Positions 16,414 to 25,902 of a stretch of DNA of 64,000 nucleotides are shown in pieces (positions within the stretch are counted from its first letter, which is position 1; the number at the start of each line of letters is the position of its first letter). Source of the stretch: Halobaculum gomorrense (GTDB lineage: Archaea; Halobacteriota; Halobacteria; Halobacteriales; Haloferacaceae); contig NZ_FQWV01000001.1 of the NCBI RefSeq assembly GCF_900129775.1, positions 579,780 to 643,779 of the forward strand, given 5' to 3'. The notes beneath the pieces were generated by a model, which did not search any database, had not been told where the DNA came from, and worked only from the letters and a program-made list of their open reading frames with translations. The position numbers were made by a program, and so were the translations under genes.

Positions 16414-17412
16414 ATGAGCGAGAACACACACACCCGACGCCGACCCGCCGGGCGCGACCGACGAACAGCACACGAACACGAAGACGAATCCGAACAGGAG
16501 AAGCAGTCCGGCGACGAGCTCGTCTGCCCCGAGTGCTCGGGCAACGTCATCCAGGACGAGGAACACGGCGAGACTGTCTGTGAGGAGTGCGGCCTCGTCG
16601 TCGAGGAGGACTCCGTGGACCGCGGCCCCGAGTGGCGCGCATTCGACGCCGCCGAGAAGGACCAGAAGTCCCGCGTCGGCGCCCCCACGACGAACACGAT
16701 GCACGACAAGGGGCTGTCGACCAACATCGACTGGCGCGACCAGGACGCCTACGGCCGCTCGCTGGGCGCCCGCCAGCGCCAGAAGATGCGCCGCTTGCGC
16801 AAGTGGAACGAACGCTTCCGCACGCGTGACTCCAAGGAGCGCAACCTCAAGCAGGCGCTCGGCGAGATCGACCGCATGGCCAGCGCGCTTGGCCTGCCTG
16901 ACAACGTCCGCGAGACCGCCTCGGTCATCTACCGCCGTGCACTGGACGAGGACCTCCTGCCGGGGCGCTCCATCGAGGGCGTCTCGACGGCCTGCGTGTA
17001 CGCCGCCGCCCGGATGGCCGGCGTCCCGCGGTCGCTCGACGAGATCTCGGACGTGTCGCGCGTCTCGAAAGACGAGGTCGCGCGGACGTACCGCTACGTC
17101 GTTCGCGAGCTGAAGCTGGAAGTGAAGCCCGCCGACCCCGAGCAGTACGTTCCGCGCTTCGCCTCCTCGCTGGAACTGTCCGAGGAGTCGGAGATGCGCG
17201 CCAAGCAGCTGCTGAAGAATGCCAAAGAGAAGGGCGTCCACTCGGGCAAGTCGCCGGTCGGCCTCGCGGCCGCGGCCGTCTACGCCGCCGCGCTGCTCAC
17301 CAACGAGAAGACGACGCAGGCGGCGGTCTCTGAGGTCGCTGACATCTCTGAGGTCACCATCCGCAACCGCTACCACGAGCTGCTCGAGGCCGAGGACGGC
17401 CTCGTCGCCTGA
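16414..17412 (+). CDS. tfb: Transcription initiation factor IIB (TFB)
   Basis: Archaeal TFIIB homologue that bridges TBP-promoter DNA and RNA polymerase. From ATG 16414 the protein has 332 residues. There is a charged leader, a zinc ribbon (Cys at about 38, 41, 56 and 59), a B-finger/linker region (GPEWRAFDAAEKDQKSRVGAP), and two cyclin-like repeats. The first repeat includes IEGVSTACVYAAARM and the second SPVGLAAAAVYAAALL. The protein ends in the DNA-reading helix region EVTIRNRYHELLEAEDG. Haloarchaea encode several TFBs that set promoter choice; which paralogue this is cannot be decided. Upstream starts in the frame fall within the promoter and were rejected. Confidence 0.97.
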   Translation: MSENTHTRRRPAGRDRRTAHEHEDESEQEKQSGDELVCPECSGNVIQDEEHGETVCEECGLVVEEDSVDRGPEWRAFDAAEKDQKSRVGAPTTNTMHDKGLSTNIDWRDQDAYGRSLGARQRQKMRRLRKWNERFRTRDSKERNLKQALGEIDRMASALGLPDNVRETASVIYRRALDEDLLPGRSIEGVSTACVYAAARMAGVPRSLDEISDVSRVSKDEVARTYRYVVRELKLEVKPADPEQYVPRFASSLELSEESEMRAKQLLKNAKEKGVHSGKSPVGLAAAAVYAAALLTNEKTTQAAVSEVADISEVTIRNRYHELLEAEDGLVA

Positions 17413-17465
17413 AGCGACTCGACCGACCACACCGCTTTTGACGTCTTCCGTCGTCACTCTCAGCG

Positions 17466-17849
17466 ATGCGACCGCGCTACGAACTCCTGCAAGGCGTCTT
17501 CCTGCTCGCGGTGACTGCGGGCATCTTCCTGCTGATCGGTGTTCCGCACGACCCGGTGCTGGCGACGGTGACGCTCTTGTTCGGCGTCGGCGGGGTGTTC
17601 GCCCTCCTCGCTGGCCTCCGCGTCGAACGAGATGCCGCAGGCCAGGCGGTCGACCACCTCACGCTTCGCGGCGCGGCCGGCTGTTCGCTCGGCCTCGCGA
17701 TGGGGCTGCTCGGGACGAGTCAGCTGCGAGGCGGCGAACTGCTGGGGCTGGCCATCGTGTTCGGCGGAGTGTTCGTCTTCGCCGTCGGCATCGCGACGAT
17801 CCAGCGTCGGCCGTCCGTCGTCGCCGCCGCCGAGCAGTACCCACCGTGA
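17466..17849 (+). CDS. Four-helix membrane protein, unknown function
   Basis: 127 residues with four hydrophobic helices: VFLLAVTAGIFLLIGV, ATVTLLFGVGGVFALLAGL, GAAGCSLGLAMGLLG, and LLGLAIVFGGVFVFAVGIATI. The two helical hairpins suggest an internal duplication. A short charged loop between the hairpins (RVERDAAGQAVDHLTLRG) is probably cytoplasmic. No family is recognised. It starts 53 bases after tfb on the same strand and is followed by aroD. The T-rich patch at 17433-17437 might serve as tfb terminator or as its own promoter. Confidence 0.75.
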   Translation: MRPRYELLQGVFLLAVTAGIFLLIGVPHDPVLATVTLLFGVGGVFALLAGLRVERDAAGQAVDHLTLRGAAGCSLGLAMGLLGTSQLRGGELLGLAIVFGGVFVFAVGIATIQRRPSVVAAAEQYPP

Positions 17850-17927
17850 GCGGGGGGACGCCAGCCTGCGACGGCAGGCGTGGCTCCCACGGATGGGCTT
17901 TTGCTTCCCCGACGCACACGAACGCAC

Positions 17928-18635
17928 GTGCCCACGGAATCGACGATCGACCTCGACTCGTTCTCGCTGTGTGCGAGCACCGGCGACCTGACCGAGGAAC
18001 CCGACGCCCGCGAGCACGCCGACCTCGTCGAGTTCCGGATGGATCTGGCGGCCGACCCGCTCGACGCGCTGGCGACGTACGACGGCGACCTCCCGCTGCT
18101 GGTGACGAACCGCCCGCGCTGGGAGGGCGGCGAGACGGCACCGTACGGTCGCCTCGACGCCCTCGCCGAGGCGGTCGAGCACGACGCGGTCGCCGCCGTG
18201 GACGTGGAACTGGCGACCCTCCGGGGACGACCCGCCGGGACGAACGATATCGACGCGAGGGGGCTGGTCGAGCACGCCCGCGATCACGGCGTAGTCGTCG
18301 TCGCGTCCGTTCACGACTTCGACGGGACGCCCGCCCCGGCGACGCTCGACCTGCTCCTCCGGGCGGCGGCTGTCGCCGGCGACGCTGGGAAGCTGGCGGT
18401 CACCGCCCGCACGAAGGGCGAGGCGCTGGCCTTGCTCGCGGCGACCCACCGGGCGACGACCCGCGGCGACCGCGTGGCGGCGATGGCGATGGGCGAGCAC
18501 GGGAGCCACACCCGCGCCGTCGCGCCGGTGTACGGCTCGCGGCTCGGCTATGCTCCCGTCGACGCCGCCGACGCGACCGCGCCGGGGCAGTACGACCTCG
18601 CGACGCTGCGCCGCCTCGTCGACGACCTCTCGTGA
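17928..18635 (+). CDS. aroD: 3-dehydroquinate dehydratase, type I
   Basis: Dehydrates 3-dehydroquinate to 3-dehydroshikimate through a Schiff-base lysine. The GTG at 17928 gives a 235-residue TIM-barrel protein. Signature strands are DLVEFRMD, LPLLVTNRPRWEGG, VVVVASVHDFDGTP (catalytic His) and GKLAVTARTKGEAL (catalytic Lys region), followed by AVAPVYGSRLGYAP. It acts just after the aroB' product encoded at 19190, so this neighbourhood supplies consecutive steps of the archaeal aromatic pathway. It is preceded by the membrane protein gene at 17466 with a 78-base gap. Confidence 0.92.
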   Translation: MPTESTIDLDSFSLCASTGDLTEEPDAREHADLVEFRMDLAADPLDALATYDGDLPLLVTNRPRWEGGETAPYGRLDALAEAVEHDAVAAVDVELATLRGRPAGTNDIDARGLVEHARDHGVVVVASVHDFDGTPAPATLDLLLRAAAVAGDAGKLAVTARTKGEALALLAATHRATTRGDRVAAMAMGEHGSHTRAVAPVYGSRLGYAPVDAADATAPGQYDLATLRRLVDDLS

Positions 18636-18772
18636 CGCGACCGAGGCGCCGCTCGGTTGCTCGCCCGCGGACGGCGCGCGCCCGACCCGCGGACGCGGGA
18701 CCGCCGCGAAGCGGACGAGCGTCTGACGGGCCGTGAGAACCTTCTTATCGGTCGCTGCGGTCTGTTGGGCGC

Positions 18773-19156
18773 ATGCAACGACGACCCGTCGTCGCGGCGG
18801 CGCTGGCGGTGGTGCCGGCGCTCGGACACGCGTACCTGCGTCGCTGGGGCCGCGGGCTCGCGTGGCTGTCGCTGCTCGCCGGCTCTGGGCTCGTGTTCGC
18901 CGGGCTGTTCGGCGTCGGGATCGGCGACGCCGCGACGCCGCAGTCCGGGACGGGGGCGGCGCCCGCGGTCGCGCAGTTCGCCGTTCCCGTCGCGGTCGTG
19001 CTCACGCTGTCGGCCGTGGATGCGTACGCGCTCGCCCGCCGCGACGCCCGGCGGGGCGTCCTCTCGTGTCCGCGATGCGGGCACGAGGTCGACCTCTCGC
19101 TGGAGTTCTGTTGGTACTGCTCGGTGGAGTTCGAGTACGTCCACCACGAGTCGTAG
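18773..19156 (+). CDS. Membrane protein with C-terminal zinc ribbon
   Basis: 127 residues. The first two-thirds carry hydrophobic helices (VVAAALAVVPALGHAYL, LAWLSLLAGSGLVFAGLFGVG, AQFAVPVAVVLTLSAVDAYAL). The C-terminus is a rubredoxin-like zinc ribbon with paired CPRCGH and CWYCSV motifs. The layout, a short membrane anchor plus zinc ribbon on the cytoplasmic side, is frequent in haloarchaea; the partner is unknown. A TATA-like CTTCTTATC lies about 30 bases before the ATG. It converges with aroB', with 33 bases between the stops. Confidence 0.82.
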   Translation: MQRRPVVAAALAVVPALGHAYLRRWGRGLAWLSLLAGSGLVFAGLFGVGIGDAATPQSGTGAAPAVAQFAVPVAVVLTLSAVDAYALARRDARRGVLSCPRCGHEVDLSLEFCWYCSVEFEYVHHES

Positions 19157-19189
19157 CCGACGCGGCGGGTCGCGGCGGCGACGCGCGGA

Positions 19190-20389
19190 CTACTTCTCGA
19201 TGATCGATTCTTCGACCGCCTCACCGAAGTGGCGGGCCACGTCCTCGTAGTAGACGAGCACCTCGTCGCCCTCCGCGAGATCGGTGACCGCCGTTCGGCC
19301 CTCGGTCGTCGCGACCTTCACCGTCTCGGCGTTCTGGATGAGCGTCTCGATGCGGTCGACATCGCCGTCGTCGGTCTCGATCTCCGCTTGCACGCGGAAC
19401 ATCGGGCGCTTCTCGATCTTTACGCGACCGACGACGGCCTCGCGTGTCTTCCCGTCGGTATCGAGCACCTGTACCTCGTCGCCCGAGCGGAGTTCGCTCA
19501 GGTACTTCGTGCCGCCGTCGGGCGTGCGGACGTACGCGTGGACCGCGCCGGCGTTGACGCGGAACGGCCGGGAGGCGACGTACGGCGAGTCGGCCGTCTC
19601 GGCGTGGACGAAGAACAGCCCCCGCGACATCGACCCCACGAGCATCCCCTCGTCGTGGTCCATCATCGTCCCGGTGTCGACGCAAACGCGGTCGGCAGAG
19701 CCGGTTCGTTCGACGGCCGTGACCGTCGCGGCGGTGAGATCCAGCGTCTCGCGGTCGGCCTCGTCTCTGACCTCCACGGTCTTGCGGATCTCGTCGGGGT
19801 CGTCCGTGTCGAGCAGGACGCCCTCGGCGCCGAGTTCGAGCGTCTCGAAGGCGGTGCGCGCCTCTTCGGCGGTCGTCGCGCCGGCCACGAGCATCGTGTC
19901 GTCGCCGATGCGGGCGATGAGGTTCTCCAGCGGGATGATCTGCCAGTTCTCGCTGGCGACGATCACGAACTCGGCGTCGCGGGCGGCCGCCTCCGCGAAC
20001 GACTCGTAGTCCTCGTCGAAGATGCGGATGAACGCGCCCTGCGCGCGGTTGTCGCCGCGGCGCAGCGTCGACAGGTCCGCGGAGCCTGAGAAGTCCGAGG
20101 GGAGCTCGACCGTCCCGTCGCCCTCGCCGTCCTTGCCGACGATGTAGGCGTCGGCAACCGCCTCCTCGCCGTCGTCGGACTCAGCGTCGCCGATCACGTC
20201 CACGTCGGCGTCCGAGCGGAACGCCGCGACGTTCACGTCGCCCAACTCGCGCACCTTCGCCACGTCGCGCTCGTCGACGAGCACCCAGTCGACGCCGGCC
20301 TCCAGGCCGGCGGTGATCCGTCGCCGTCGCGCGTCCCAGTCGCCGACGCCGTCGTCGGCGCGGATCCAGACGGACCGCGTTCGTGTCAT
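19190..20389 (-). CDS. aroB': 3-dehydroquinate synthase II (archaeal AroB')
   Basis: Converts 2-amino-3,7-dideoxy-D-threo-hept-6-ulosonate to 3-dehydroquinate with NAD. This is the second step of the DAHP-independent archaeal route. The ATG at 20387-20389 gives 399 residues beginning [11 protein letters not shown]. Recognisable family blocks are [62 protein letters not shown] and the ending [13 protein letters not shown]. Compared with methanogen enzymes it has an acidic insertion near residues 65-100. The upstream extension of the frame has no protein character. The partner aroA' lies at 21320 on the same strand, separated by a HAD gene on the opposite strand. Confidence 0.95.
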   Translation of the reverse strand: MTRTRSVWIRADDGVGDWDARRRRITAGLEAGVDWVLVDERDVAKVRELGDVNVAAFRSDADVDVIGDAESDDGEEAVADAYIVGKDGEGDGTVELPSDFSGSADLSTLRRGDNRAQGAFIRIFDEDYESFAEAAARDAEFVIVASENWQIIPLENLIARIGDDTMLVAGATTAEEARTAFETLELGAEGVLLDTDDPDEIRKTVEVRDEADRETLDLTAATVTAVERTGSADRVCVDTGTMMDHDEGMLVGSMSRGLFFVHAETADSPYVASRPFRVNAGAVHAYVRTPDGGTKYLSELRSGDEVQVLDTDGKTREAVVGRVKIEKRPMFRVQAEIETDDGDVDRIETLIQNAETVKVATTEGRTAVTDLAEGDEVLVYYEDVARHFGEAVEESIIEK

Positions 20390-20587
20390 TACCGGACGCA
20401 CTCGCGGCCGGCGCTTTAATATGGCGGATACGGAGACGGCTGCGACGCTGTGACGGCGAGGCCGATATCGGGACCGCGACGCCGACGTGGGAAGCGGACC
20501 GCCGGTGTCGGACCCGCGATGCGTGACGCCGGGACGGATCCCGGCACGGGCGAAACGACGTTGTCCCCGGACGCACAGGCGCCGGTA

Positions 20588-21274
20588 ATGGCGATCCTGT
20601 TCGACCTCGACGACACCCTGTGTACGGACGACGGAGACCCGGCCGAGACGCTCGCGGCGGCGTTCGACCGCGCCGGCGTCGAGCGGTTCTGCGACGCCGA
20701 GACGTTCGTGTCGACGTGGACCGAGGTCGGCAACGTCGACAGCGACGTCGAGTTCTACCGCGAACAGCTCCGGATCGTCGCGGAGCGGACCGGCGGCGAC
20801 GCCGCCGCGCCCGACCCCGACTCGCCCGCGCTGGACGCCGTGGCGCGCGCCTACGACGAGGCGCGCGACCACACGGCGGTGTCGTTCGTCCCCGGCGCCG
20901 AGGCGGCCCTGGAGGCGGCGGTCGCATCCGGGCGGCCCGTCGGGCTGGTCACGAACGGGAGCCGGGAGACGCAGACGACGAAGCTTGAGGCGCTCGGCAT
21001 CCGCGACCGCTTCGACGCGTGCGTGTTCGGGGAGCCGGGACGTCCCGTGAAACCGGACCCGGAGCCGTTCGAGCGGGCGCTCGCGGCGCTGGACGCGGAC
21101 CCGACTGACGCGATCAAGGTGGGGGACCGCCTCGCCGTCGACGTCGCCGGCGCGAACGCGCTGGGTATCGAGAGCGTCTGGCGCCCGGCGACGGACGACG
21201 CGACGGTCGGGCCGGACGACCCGGAGCCCGACCACCGGATCGACTCGATGGCCGAGTTCGCGTCGCTGATCTGA
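20588..21274 (+). CDS. HAD-superfamily hydrolase
   Basis: 228 residues starting at ATG 20588, with motif I (FDLDDTLCTDDG) at the N-terminus. A helical cap follows, then motif II GLVTNGS, the Lys of motif III in PGRPVKPDPEPFERAL, and motif IV KVGDRLAVDVAGANALG. It resembles phosphoglycolate phosphatase- and haloacid-dehalogenase-like enzymes; the substrate is unknown. It sits between aroB' and aroA' but on the other strand, so it is not part of their operon. It is the second HAD enzyme in the window after the one at 11989. Confidence 0.9.
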   Translation: MAILFDLDDTLCTDDGDPAETLAAAFDRAGVERFCDAETFVSTWTEVGNVDSDVEFYREQLRIVAERTGGDAAAPDPDSPALDAVARAYDEARDHTAVSFVPGAEAALEAAVASGRPVGLVTNGSRETQTTKLEALGIRDRFDACVFGEPGRPVKPDPEPFERALAALDADPTDAIKVGDRLAVDVAGANALGIESVWRPATDDATVGPDDPEPDHRIDSMAEFASLI

Positions 21275-21319
21275 GACCGAGTCGCGGCCGGAACGGAAAC
21301 CCGGGGGACCGCCTCCCCC

Positions 21320-22117
21320 CTACAGTCCCGACGCGGAGAGCGCGTCCTCGGCGTCGGCATCGTCGTGGACCACGCCGGACACCGCCCGCGTCATGGCCTC
21401 GGGGTCGTCGTGCTGGAAGATGGTGCGGCCCATCGAGACGCCGGCGGCGCCGGCGTCCATCGCGCCGCGGACGTCGCGCAGCGTCTGGAGGTCGCCCGAG
21501 GGCGACCCGCCGGCGATGATCACCGGCAGGCGCGTCGACTCGCAGACGTGCTCGAAGCTGGCGGCGTCGCCGGAGTACGCCGTCTTCACCACGTCGGCGC
21601 CGCACTCCTCGGCCAGCCGGACCGCGTGGCCGAGGTACTCGGCGTCGTGTTCGGGGTCCTCGCCCTCCAGGTTGGCGCCGCGAGCGTACGCCATCGCGAG
21701 CACGGGGACGCCGTAGTCGCCGGCCTCCTCGCACAGCTCCGAGAGGAACGTCATCTGCCCTGGCTCGTAGTCGGAGCCGACGTTGATGTGCATCGAGACG
21801 GCGTCGGCGCCCGCGCGGATCGCGCCCTTCACCGTCCCGGTGGGCCGTTTGTCGTTGCTCTCGGGGCCGACGGAGGTGGAGGCGTTCAGGTGGACGACGT
21901 AGCCCGCGCCGTTGAGGTTGTCGTGGACGCGCGGGGCGATCCCCTTCTGGGTCAGCACCGCGTCGGCGCCCCCGCGGGTGACGGCGTCGATGGTCCCCTC
22001 GATGTCCTTGAGGCCCTTCACGGCGCCGAGCGTGATGCCGTGGTCCATCGGGACCATGAGGATTCGGTCGTCCGTGGAGATGCGATCCAGTCGTGCGGCG
22101 AGTCCGGCGTGTTCCAT
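21320..22117 (-). CDS. aroA': 2-amino-3,7-dideoxy-D-threo-hept-6-ulosonate synthase (AroA')
   Basis: A DhnA-type class I aldolase that forms ADH from L-aspartate semialdehyde and 6-deoxy-5-ketofructose 1-phosphate, the first step of the archaeal aromatic route. The ATG at 22115-22117 gives 265 residues. Family marks are MVPMDHGITLGAVKGL at the N-terminus, MHINVGSDYE, a Schiff-base Lys strand DVVKTAYSGD, and phosphate-binding VIIAGGSPSGD and GVSMGRTIFQ. The close relative is fructose-bisphosphate aldolase. Context with aroB' and trpCBA favours the ADH-synthase role. It is followed upstream by trpA with a 44-base gap, so it may be the last gene of a trpC-B-A-aroA' operon. Confidence 0.9.
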   Translation of the reverse strand: MEHAGLAARLDRISTDDRILMVPMDHGITLGAVKGLKDIEGTIDAVTRGGADAVLTQKGIAPRVHDNLNGAGYVVHLNASTSVGPESNDKRPTGTVKGAIRAGADAVSMHINVGSDYEPGQMTFLSELCEEAGDYGVPVLAMAYARGANLEGEDPEHDAEYLGHAVRLAEECGADVVKTAYSGDAASFEHVCESTRLPVIIAGGSPSGDLQTLRDVRGAMDAGAAGVSMGRTIFQHDDPEAMTRAVSGVVHDDADAEDALSASGL

Positions 22118-22161
22118 TGGTGTGGTATGGCGTGATCGGGGGTAAATGGCTTGCGAACGAC

Positions 22162-23022
22162 TCAGTCGGAAGTACCTTCGGGTGTCGGCGTCCGTCGCCC
22201 GTACCCCTCCAGGGCCCCCTCCTTCAGCTCGCGCGCCTTCGATTCGAGGCGATCGGCCGTCGCCTCCGTCGGTTCGTTCGACTCGTGTCCCTCGGCGACG
22301 ATGTCGACGAGCGCCGAGCCGACGATGACGCCGTCGGCGCCCGCCTCGACCACCGTCGCGGCCTGCTCGCCCGAGGAGATGCCGAAGCCGACCGCCTTGG
22401 GCAGGTCGACGCCCTCCAGGCGCGCCAGCGACTCGGTCGTCCGGTCGGACACCGACGACGACGCGCCGGTGACGCCCAGCCGCGCCTGGACGTAGATGTA
22501 GCCCGAGGAGACGGCCACGAGCTTCTCCAGGCGGTCCTCGCCGGTCGTCGGCGCGACGATGGAGACCAGGTCGAGCCCGAACTCGTCGCACGCCTCCCGG
22601 AGCGCCCCCGCCTCCTCGGCCGGGAGGTCGGGAACCACGAACCCGGAGATGCCGACCGAGGCCGCCCTCTCGACGAACGGGCGGGGTCCCTGCTCGGACC
22701 CGAACTGGTAGATGAGGTTGTAGTACGTCATGCACACCAGCGGCACGTCCACGTCGAGGTCCGCGACGAACTCGAAGAAGCGCGTCGGCGTCATGCCCGC
22801 CTCCAGCGCGCGCACGACGGCGTTCTGGATCGTCGGCCCCTCCGCGATGGGCTCGGAGAAGGGGAGGCCCAGTTCGATCACGTCGGCGCCGCCCTCGGCG
22901 AGCGCCTCGACGTACGCCAGCGACGACTCGTAGTCCGGATCGCCCACCGCGAGGTACGGGACGAACGCCGGCCCGTCGGCGAACGCGGCGGCGAGGGGAT
23001 CCGACCCGCCGGCGTCGCTCAT
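22162..23022 (-). CDS. trpA: Tryptophan synthase alpha chain
   Basis: Cleaves indole-3-glycerol phosphate to indole and glyceraldehyde 3-phosphate; the indole passes to TrpB. The 286-residue TIM barrel has the catalytic Glu in [11 protein letters not shown] and the catalytic Asp region near [12 protein letters not shown]. The phosphate loop is [10 protein letters not shown] followed by [12 protein letters not shown]. The start ATG at 23020-23022 overlaps the trpB stop by 4 bases (ATGA), indicating translational coupling. Order is trpC-trpB-trpA, the usual haloarchaeal half-operon; the remaining trp genes are elsewhere. Confidence 0.97.
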   Translation of the reverse strand: MSDAGGSDPLAAAFADGPAFVPYLAVGDPDYESSLAYVEALAEGGADVIELGLPFSEPIAEGPTIQNAVVRALEAGMTPTRFFEFVADLDVDVPLVCMTYYNLIYQFGSEQGPRPFVERAASVGISGFVVPDLPAEEAGALREACDEFGLDLVSIVAPTTGEDRLEKLVAVSSGYIYVQARLGVTGASSSVSDRTTESLARLEGVDLPKAVGFGISSGEQAATVVEAGADGVIVGSALVDIVAEGHESNEPTEATADRLESKARELKEGALEGYGRRTPTPEGTSD

Positions 23023-24320
23023 CGCAGTCCCCCGTTGAACATCGACATGTCCGGCGCGTTCGACACGTCGCGTTTGGCGGTCTCCTCGATGGCGGTGTCG
23101 AGGTCCTTGTCGCCGCGCCCGGAGACGTTGATCACCGTCACGTCGCCCAGTTCGTCGTGGTGTTCGTGGAGGTAGCCGAACGCGTGGGCCGTCTCCAGCG
23201 CGGGGATGATCCCCTCCTCCTGGGAGAGGCGGTGGAACCCCTCGATCGCGGCGTCGTCGTCGACGTTCACCGGCGTCACGCGATCCTCGTCGACGAGGTG
23301 CGCGAGCTCCGGTCCGACCCCGGCGTAGTCCAGCCCCGAGGAGACGGAGTGGCTCTCGACGATCTGGCCGTCGCCGTCCTGCAGGAGCTTCGTGCGCGCG
23401 CCGTGGAGCACGCCCTCCGTCCCGGTCGACAGCGACGCGGAGTTCGGGGCGACGCCCTCCGTCTCGTCGACCGCCAGCGAGGAACCGCCCGCCTCGACGG
23501 CCAGCAGCTCGACGGACTCGTCGTCGACGAAGTGGTGGAACGACCCCATCGTGTTCGAGCCGCCGCCGGCGCAGGCGACGACCGAGTCGGGCAGCCCGCC
23601 CGTCCGGTCGACGACCTGCTCGCGCGCCTCTTCGGATATCAGCGCCTGGAAGTCACGCACCATCTTCGGGAACGGGTGCGGGCCGACGACCGAGCCGATG
23701 ACGTAGTGGGTGTCCTCGACGTTCGTCGCCCAGTCGCGCATCGTCTCGGAGATCGCCTCCTTCAGCGTCCCCCGGCCCGTCGTCACCGGGGTGACCGCCG
23801 AGCCGTTGATCTTCATCCGGAAGACGTTCGGCCGCTGGCGGTTGATGTCGCGCTCGCCCATGTACACCTCGCAGGGCATGTCGAGGTGGGCGGCCGCCAT
23901 CGCCGTCGCGGTGCCGTGCTGACCGGCGCCGGTCTCGGCGATGATGCGCTCTTTGCCCATGTACGTCGCGAGCAGCACCTGTCCGAGCGCGTTGTTCAGC
24001 TTGTGTGCGCCGCCGTGGAGCAGGTCCTCGCGCTTGAGGTACACCTCGGTGTCGTAGCGCTCGGAGAGCCGGTCGGCGCGCTGGAGCGGCGTGGGGCGGC
24101 CGCCGAAGTCGCGGATGCGCCGACGGAACTCGTCCACGAAGCCGTCCTCGTTGTTGAGGACGTACCGCTCGTAGGCGTCGGTCAGTTCCTCGATAGCTGG
24201 CATCAGCGCCTCGGGGACGTACTGGCCGCCGTAGCGTCCGAACTTCCCGTCGCCGGCCGGGACCCACTCCCCGTCGCCGTCGCCCCCGCTCCGATCGCCG
24301 CTGGCAGCGTCACTGCTCAT
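23019..24320 (-). CDS. trpB: Tryptophan synthase beta chain
   Basis: PLP enzyme joining indole and L-serine to tryptophan. The ATG at 24318-24320 overlaps the trpC stop, and a strong purine-rich GGAGGAGGAGG tract directly before it (inside trpC) could help reinitiation. The 433-residue protein has the PLP-binding Lys in [12 protein letters not shown] and the phosphate-binding loop [10 protein letters not shown]. The indole/tunnel region ([23 protein letters not shown]) is also present. An acidic leader of about 20 residues precedes the [10 protein letters not shown] start typical of TrpB1. The long upstream extension of the frame is a shadow of trpC. Confidence 0.97.
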   Translation of the reverse strand: MSSDAASGDRSGGDGDGEWVPAGDGKFGRYGGQYVPEALMPAIEELTDAYERYVLNNEDGFVDEFRRRIRDFGGRPTPLQRADRLSERYDTEVYLKREDLLHGGAHKLNNALGQVLLATYMGKERIIAETGAGQHGTATAMAAAHLDMPCEVYMGERDINRQRPNVFRMKINGSAVTPVTTGRGTLKEAISETMRDWATNVEDTHYVIGSVVGPHPFPKMVRDFQALISEEAREQVVDRTGGLPDSVVACAGGGSNTMGSFHHFVDDESVELLAVEAGGSSLAVDETEGVAPNSASLSTGTEGVLHGARTKLLQDGDGQIVESHSVSSGLDYAGVGPELAHLVDEDRVTPVNVDDDAAIEGFHRLSQEEGIIPALETAHAFGYLHEHHDELGDVTVINVSGRGDKDLDTAIEETAKRDVSNAPDMSMFNGGLR

Positions 24321-25123
24321 ACCTCCTCCTCCGTTTCCGCGGCCGTAAAGCGCCGGGTATTGGCAGAGACGTCGCCGCCGGTCCCGGCCGCGTCGTCGCC
24401 CTCGGCGTCCATGATCGCCGAGCCGATGAGCAGGGCGTCGGCGCCTGCCTCGCGCATCCGCCGCGCGTCCGCCGGCATCGCGATCCCCGACTCCGCGATC
24501 AGCGTCACCCGGTCGGGAACCTCGGGCGCGAGCGACTCGAACGTCGAGAGGTCGACCTCCAGTTTCCCCAGGTCGCGGTTGTTGACGCCGATCAGATCCG
24601 CGCCCGCAGCCAACGCCGCCGCGAGTTCCTCGCGCGTGTGGACCTCGACGAGCGGCTGGAACCCGCGGTCGCGGGCCGCCTCGACAAGCTCCGCGAGGTC
24701 GTCGTCGACGAAGCGCGCGATGAGCAGCACCACGTCGGCCTCGACGGCGTCGAGTTGGTCCTCGCGCACGAGGAAGTCCTTCCGGAGGACCGGCACGTCC
24801 ACTGCCTCGCGAACCCGCTCGAGGCTCTCCACGGAGCCGTCGAAGTGATCCGGTTCGGTCAGCACCGACAGCGCCGCGGCGCCGCCCTCGACCATCGACT
24901 CCGCCAGCGCGACGGGATCGTCGCGACGCGCGCCGTCGGTCGTCGGGCTCGTCGGCTTCACCTCCGCGATCACCGGGACGCGCCCGTCGGCCTCCGCGGC
25001 CGCGAACGCTTCTGGCAGCGACCGCGCCTCGACGGATACGCGCTCGTCGCCGCCGGACCGCTCGCTCGCGGCCTCGAGGATCGAGCGCACCGCCGGCGCG
25101 AGGTCCTTCGATCGTGTGTTCAT
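24317..25123 (-). CDS. trpC: Indole-3-glycerol-phosphate synthase
   Basis: Closes the indole ring from carboxyphenylaminodeoxyribulose phosphate. 268 residues. Blocks seen are [13 protein letters not shown] (catalytic Lys), [43 protein letters not shown] and [16 protein letters not shown], then [17 protein letters not shown] and [11 protein letters not shown]. It is the first gene of the trpC-B-A operon. Upstream (25124-25170) is a T-rich stretch with CTTTTGTACGAAAG in the transcribed direction that could be its promoter; no leader peptide was found. The C-terminal Glu-rich tail overlaps the trpB start. Confidence 0.96.
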   Translation of the reverse strand: MNTRSKDLAPAVRSILEAASERSGGDERVSVEARSLPEAFAAAEADGRVPVIAEVKPTSPTTDGARRDDPVALAESMVEGGAAALSVLTEPDHFDGSVESLERVREAVDVPVLRKDFLVREDQLDAVEADVVLLIARFVDDDLAELVEAARDRGFQPLVEVHTREELAAALAAGADLIGVNNRDLGKLEVDLSTFESLAPEVPDRVTLIAESGIAMPADARRMREAGADALLIGSAIMDAEGDDAAGTGGDVSANTRRFTAAETEEEV

Positions 25124-25272
25124 CTATGTACATCGGTGGTCTCTTTCGTACAAAAGTGTTGCGTCGACCGGGCGTCCCCGGGACGACTGCCCCCGCCGAC
25201 GCCGCCAATCCGGGCCGCACGCGACGACCGCGACGGACGGGATTGAAGCGTCGTCGTCACGTCCGGTCGAGT

Positions 25273-25755
25273 ATGACGGCCACACTCGGCGGCGGCCCGG
25301 GCGACACCGGCGTGTTCGGACGCCGCTTCGACGCGATCGATCGGGCGGTCGAGCTCGGAACCGCGAGCGGGCGGCTCATCTCCGTCTCCTTCCCCGAGGC
25401 GCTTCCGTCGGACGCCGACGGCGAGCACGCGCTGTTGGACCGGCTCCACGAGTACCTCGGCGGGGCCGAGGACGACTTCGCGGACGTCGCGGTCGCGATC
25501 ACGGTCCCGACCGACCAGCGGTCGGTGTTGGAGTCCGTTCGAAACGTCCCGTACGGCGAGTCGGTCGACCTCGCGCGCGTGGCGAAGATGACGGCGGGAC
25601 TCGACCACGAGGACGAGAGCGATCTCCAGACGGCCCGGCAGGCGCTTCGTGCGAACCCGGTGCCGATCGTCGTTCCGGATCACCGCGTCCGGCGCGCGGA
25701 GGGAGCGACGCCGGAGCCGGTGGCCGGTCGACTCAGGGAGATCGAGTCGCTTTGA
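25273..25755 (+). CDS. Alkyltransferase-like (MGMT-fold) protein lacking the acceptor cysteine
   Basis: 160 residues from ATG 25273. The C-terminal half matches the O6-alkylguanine-DNA alkyltransferase DNA-binding domain: VRNVPYGESVDLARVAKM is the usual helix-entry block, and NPVPIVVPDHRV replaces the active-site PCHRV. The Cys is Asp, so the protein cannot accept alkyl groups. It belongs with alkyltransferase-like (ATL) proteins, which bind O6-alkylguanine and signal nucleotide excision repair in bacteria and yeast; the same role here is inference. It diverges from trpC with 149 bases between. A 22-bp tandem repeat follows its stop. Confidence 0.8.
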   Translation: MTATLGGGPGDTGVFGRRFDAIDRAVELGTASGRLISVSFPEALPSDADGEHALLDRLHEYLGGAEDDFADVAVAITVPTDQRSVLESVRNVPYGESVDLARVAKMTAGLDHEDESDLQTARQALRANPVPIVVPDHRVRRAEGATPEPVAGRLREIESL

Positions 25756-25778
25756 CTCCGCTGCGAACGGCGGCGCAG

Positions 25779-25844
25779 CGAGCCGGACGGCCGAGGGCAG
25801 CGAGCCGGACGGCCGAGGGCAGCGAGCCGGACGGCCGAGGGCAG
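25779..25844. repeat. Three perfect tandem copies of a 22-bp GC-rich unit
   Basis: The unit starts CGAGCCGGACGG and ends CCGAGGGCAG. Copies are at 25779-25800, 25801-25822 and 25823-25844, and partial matches continue at both edges. They lie in the 147-base gap between the convergent ATL and rhodanese genes. Confidence 0.9.
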
Positions 25845-25902
25845 CGGGCAGTCACGGGCGCCAGTGGAGCGGGGGGAATCGGGAGTCACGACCGACGCGC
25901 GC

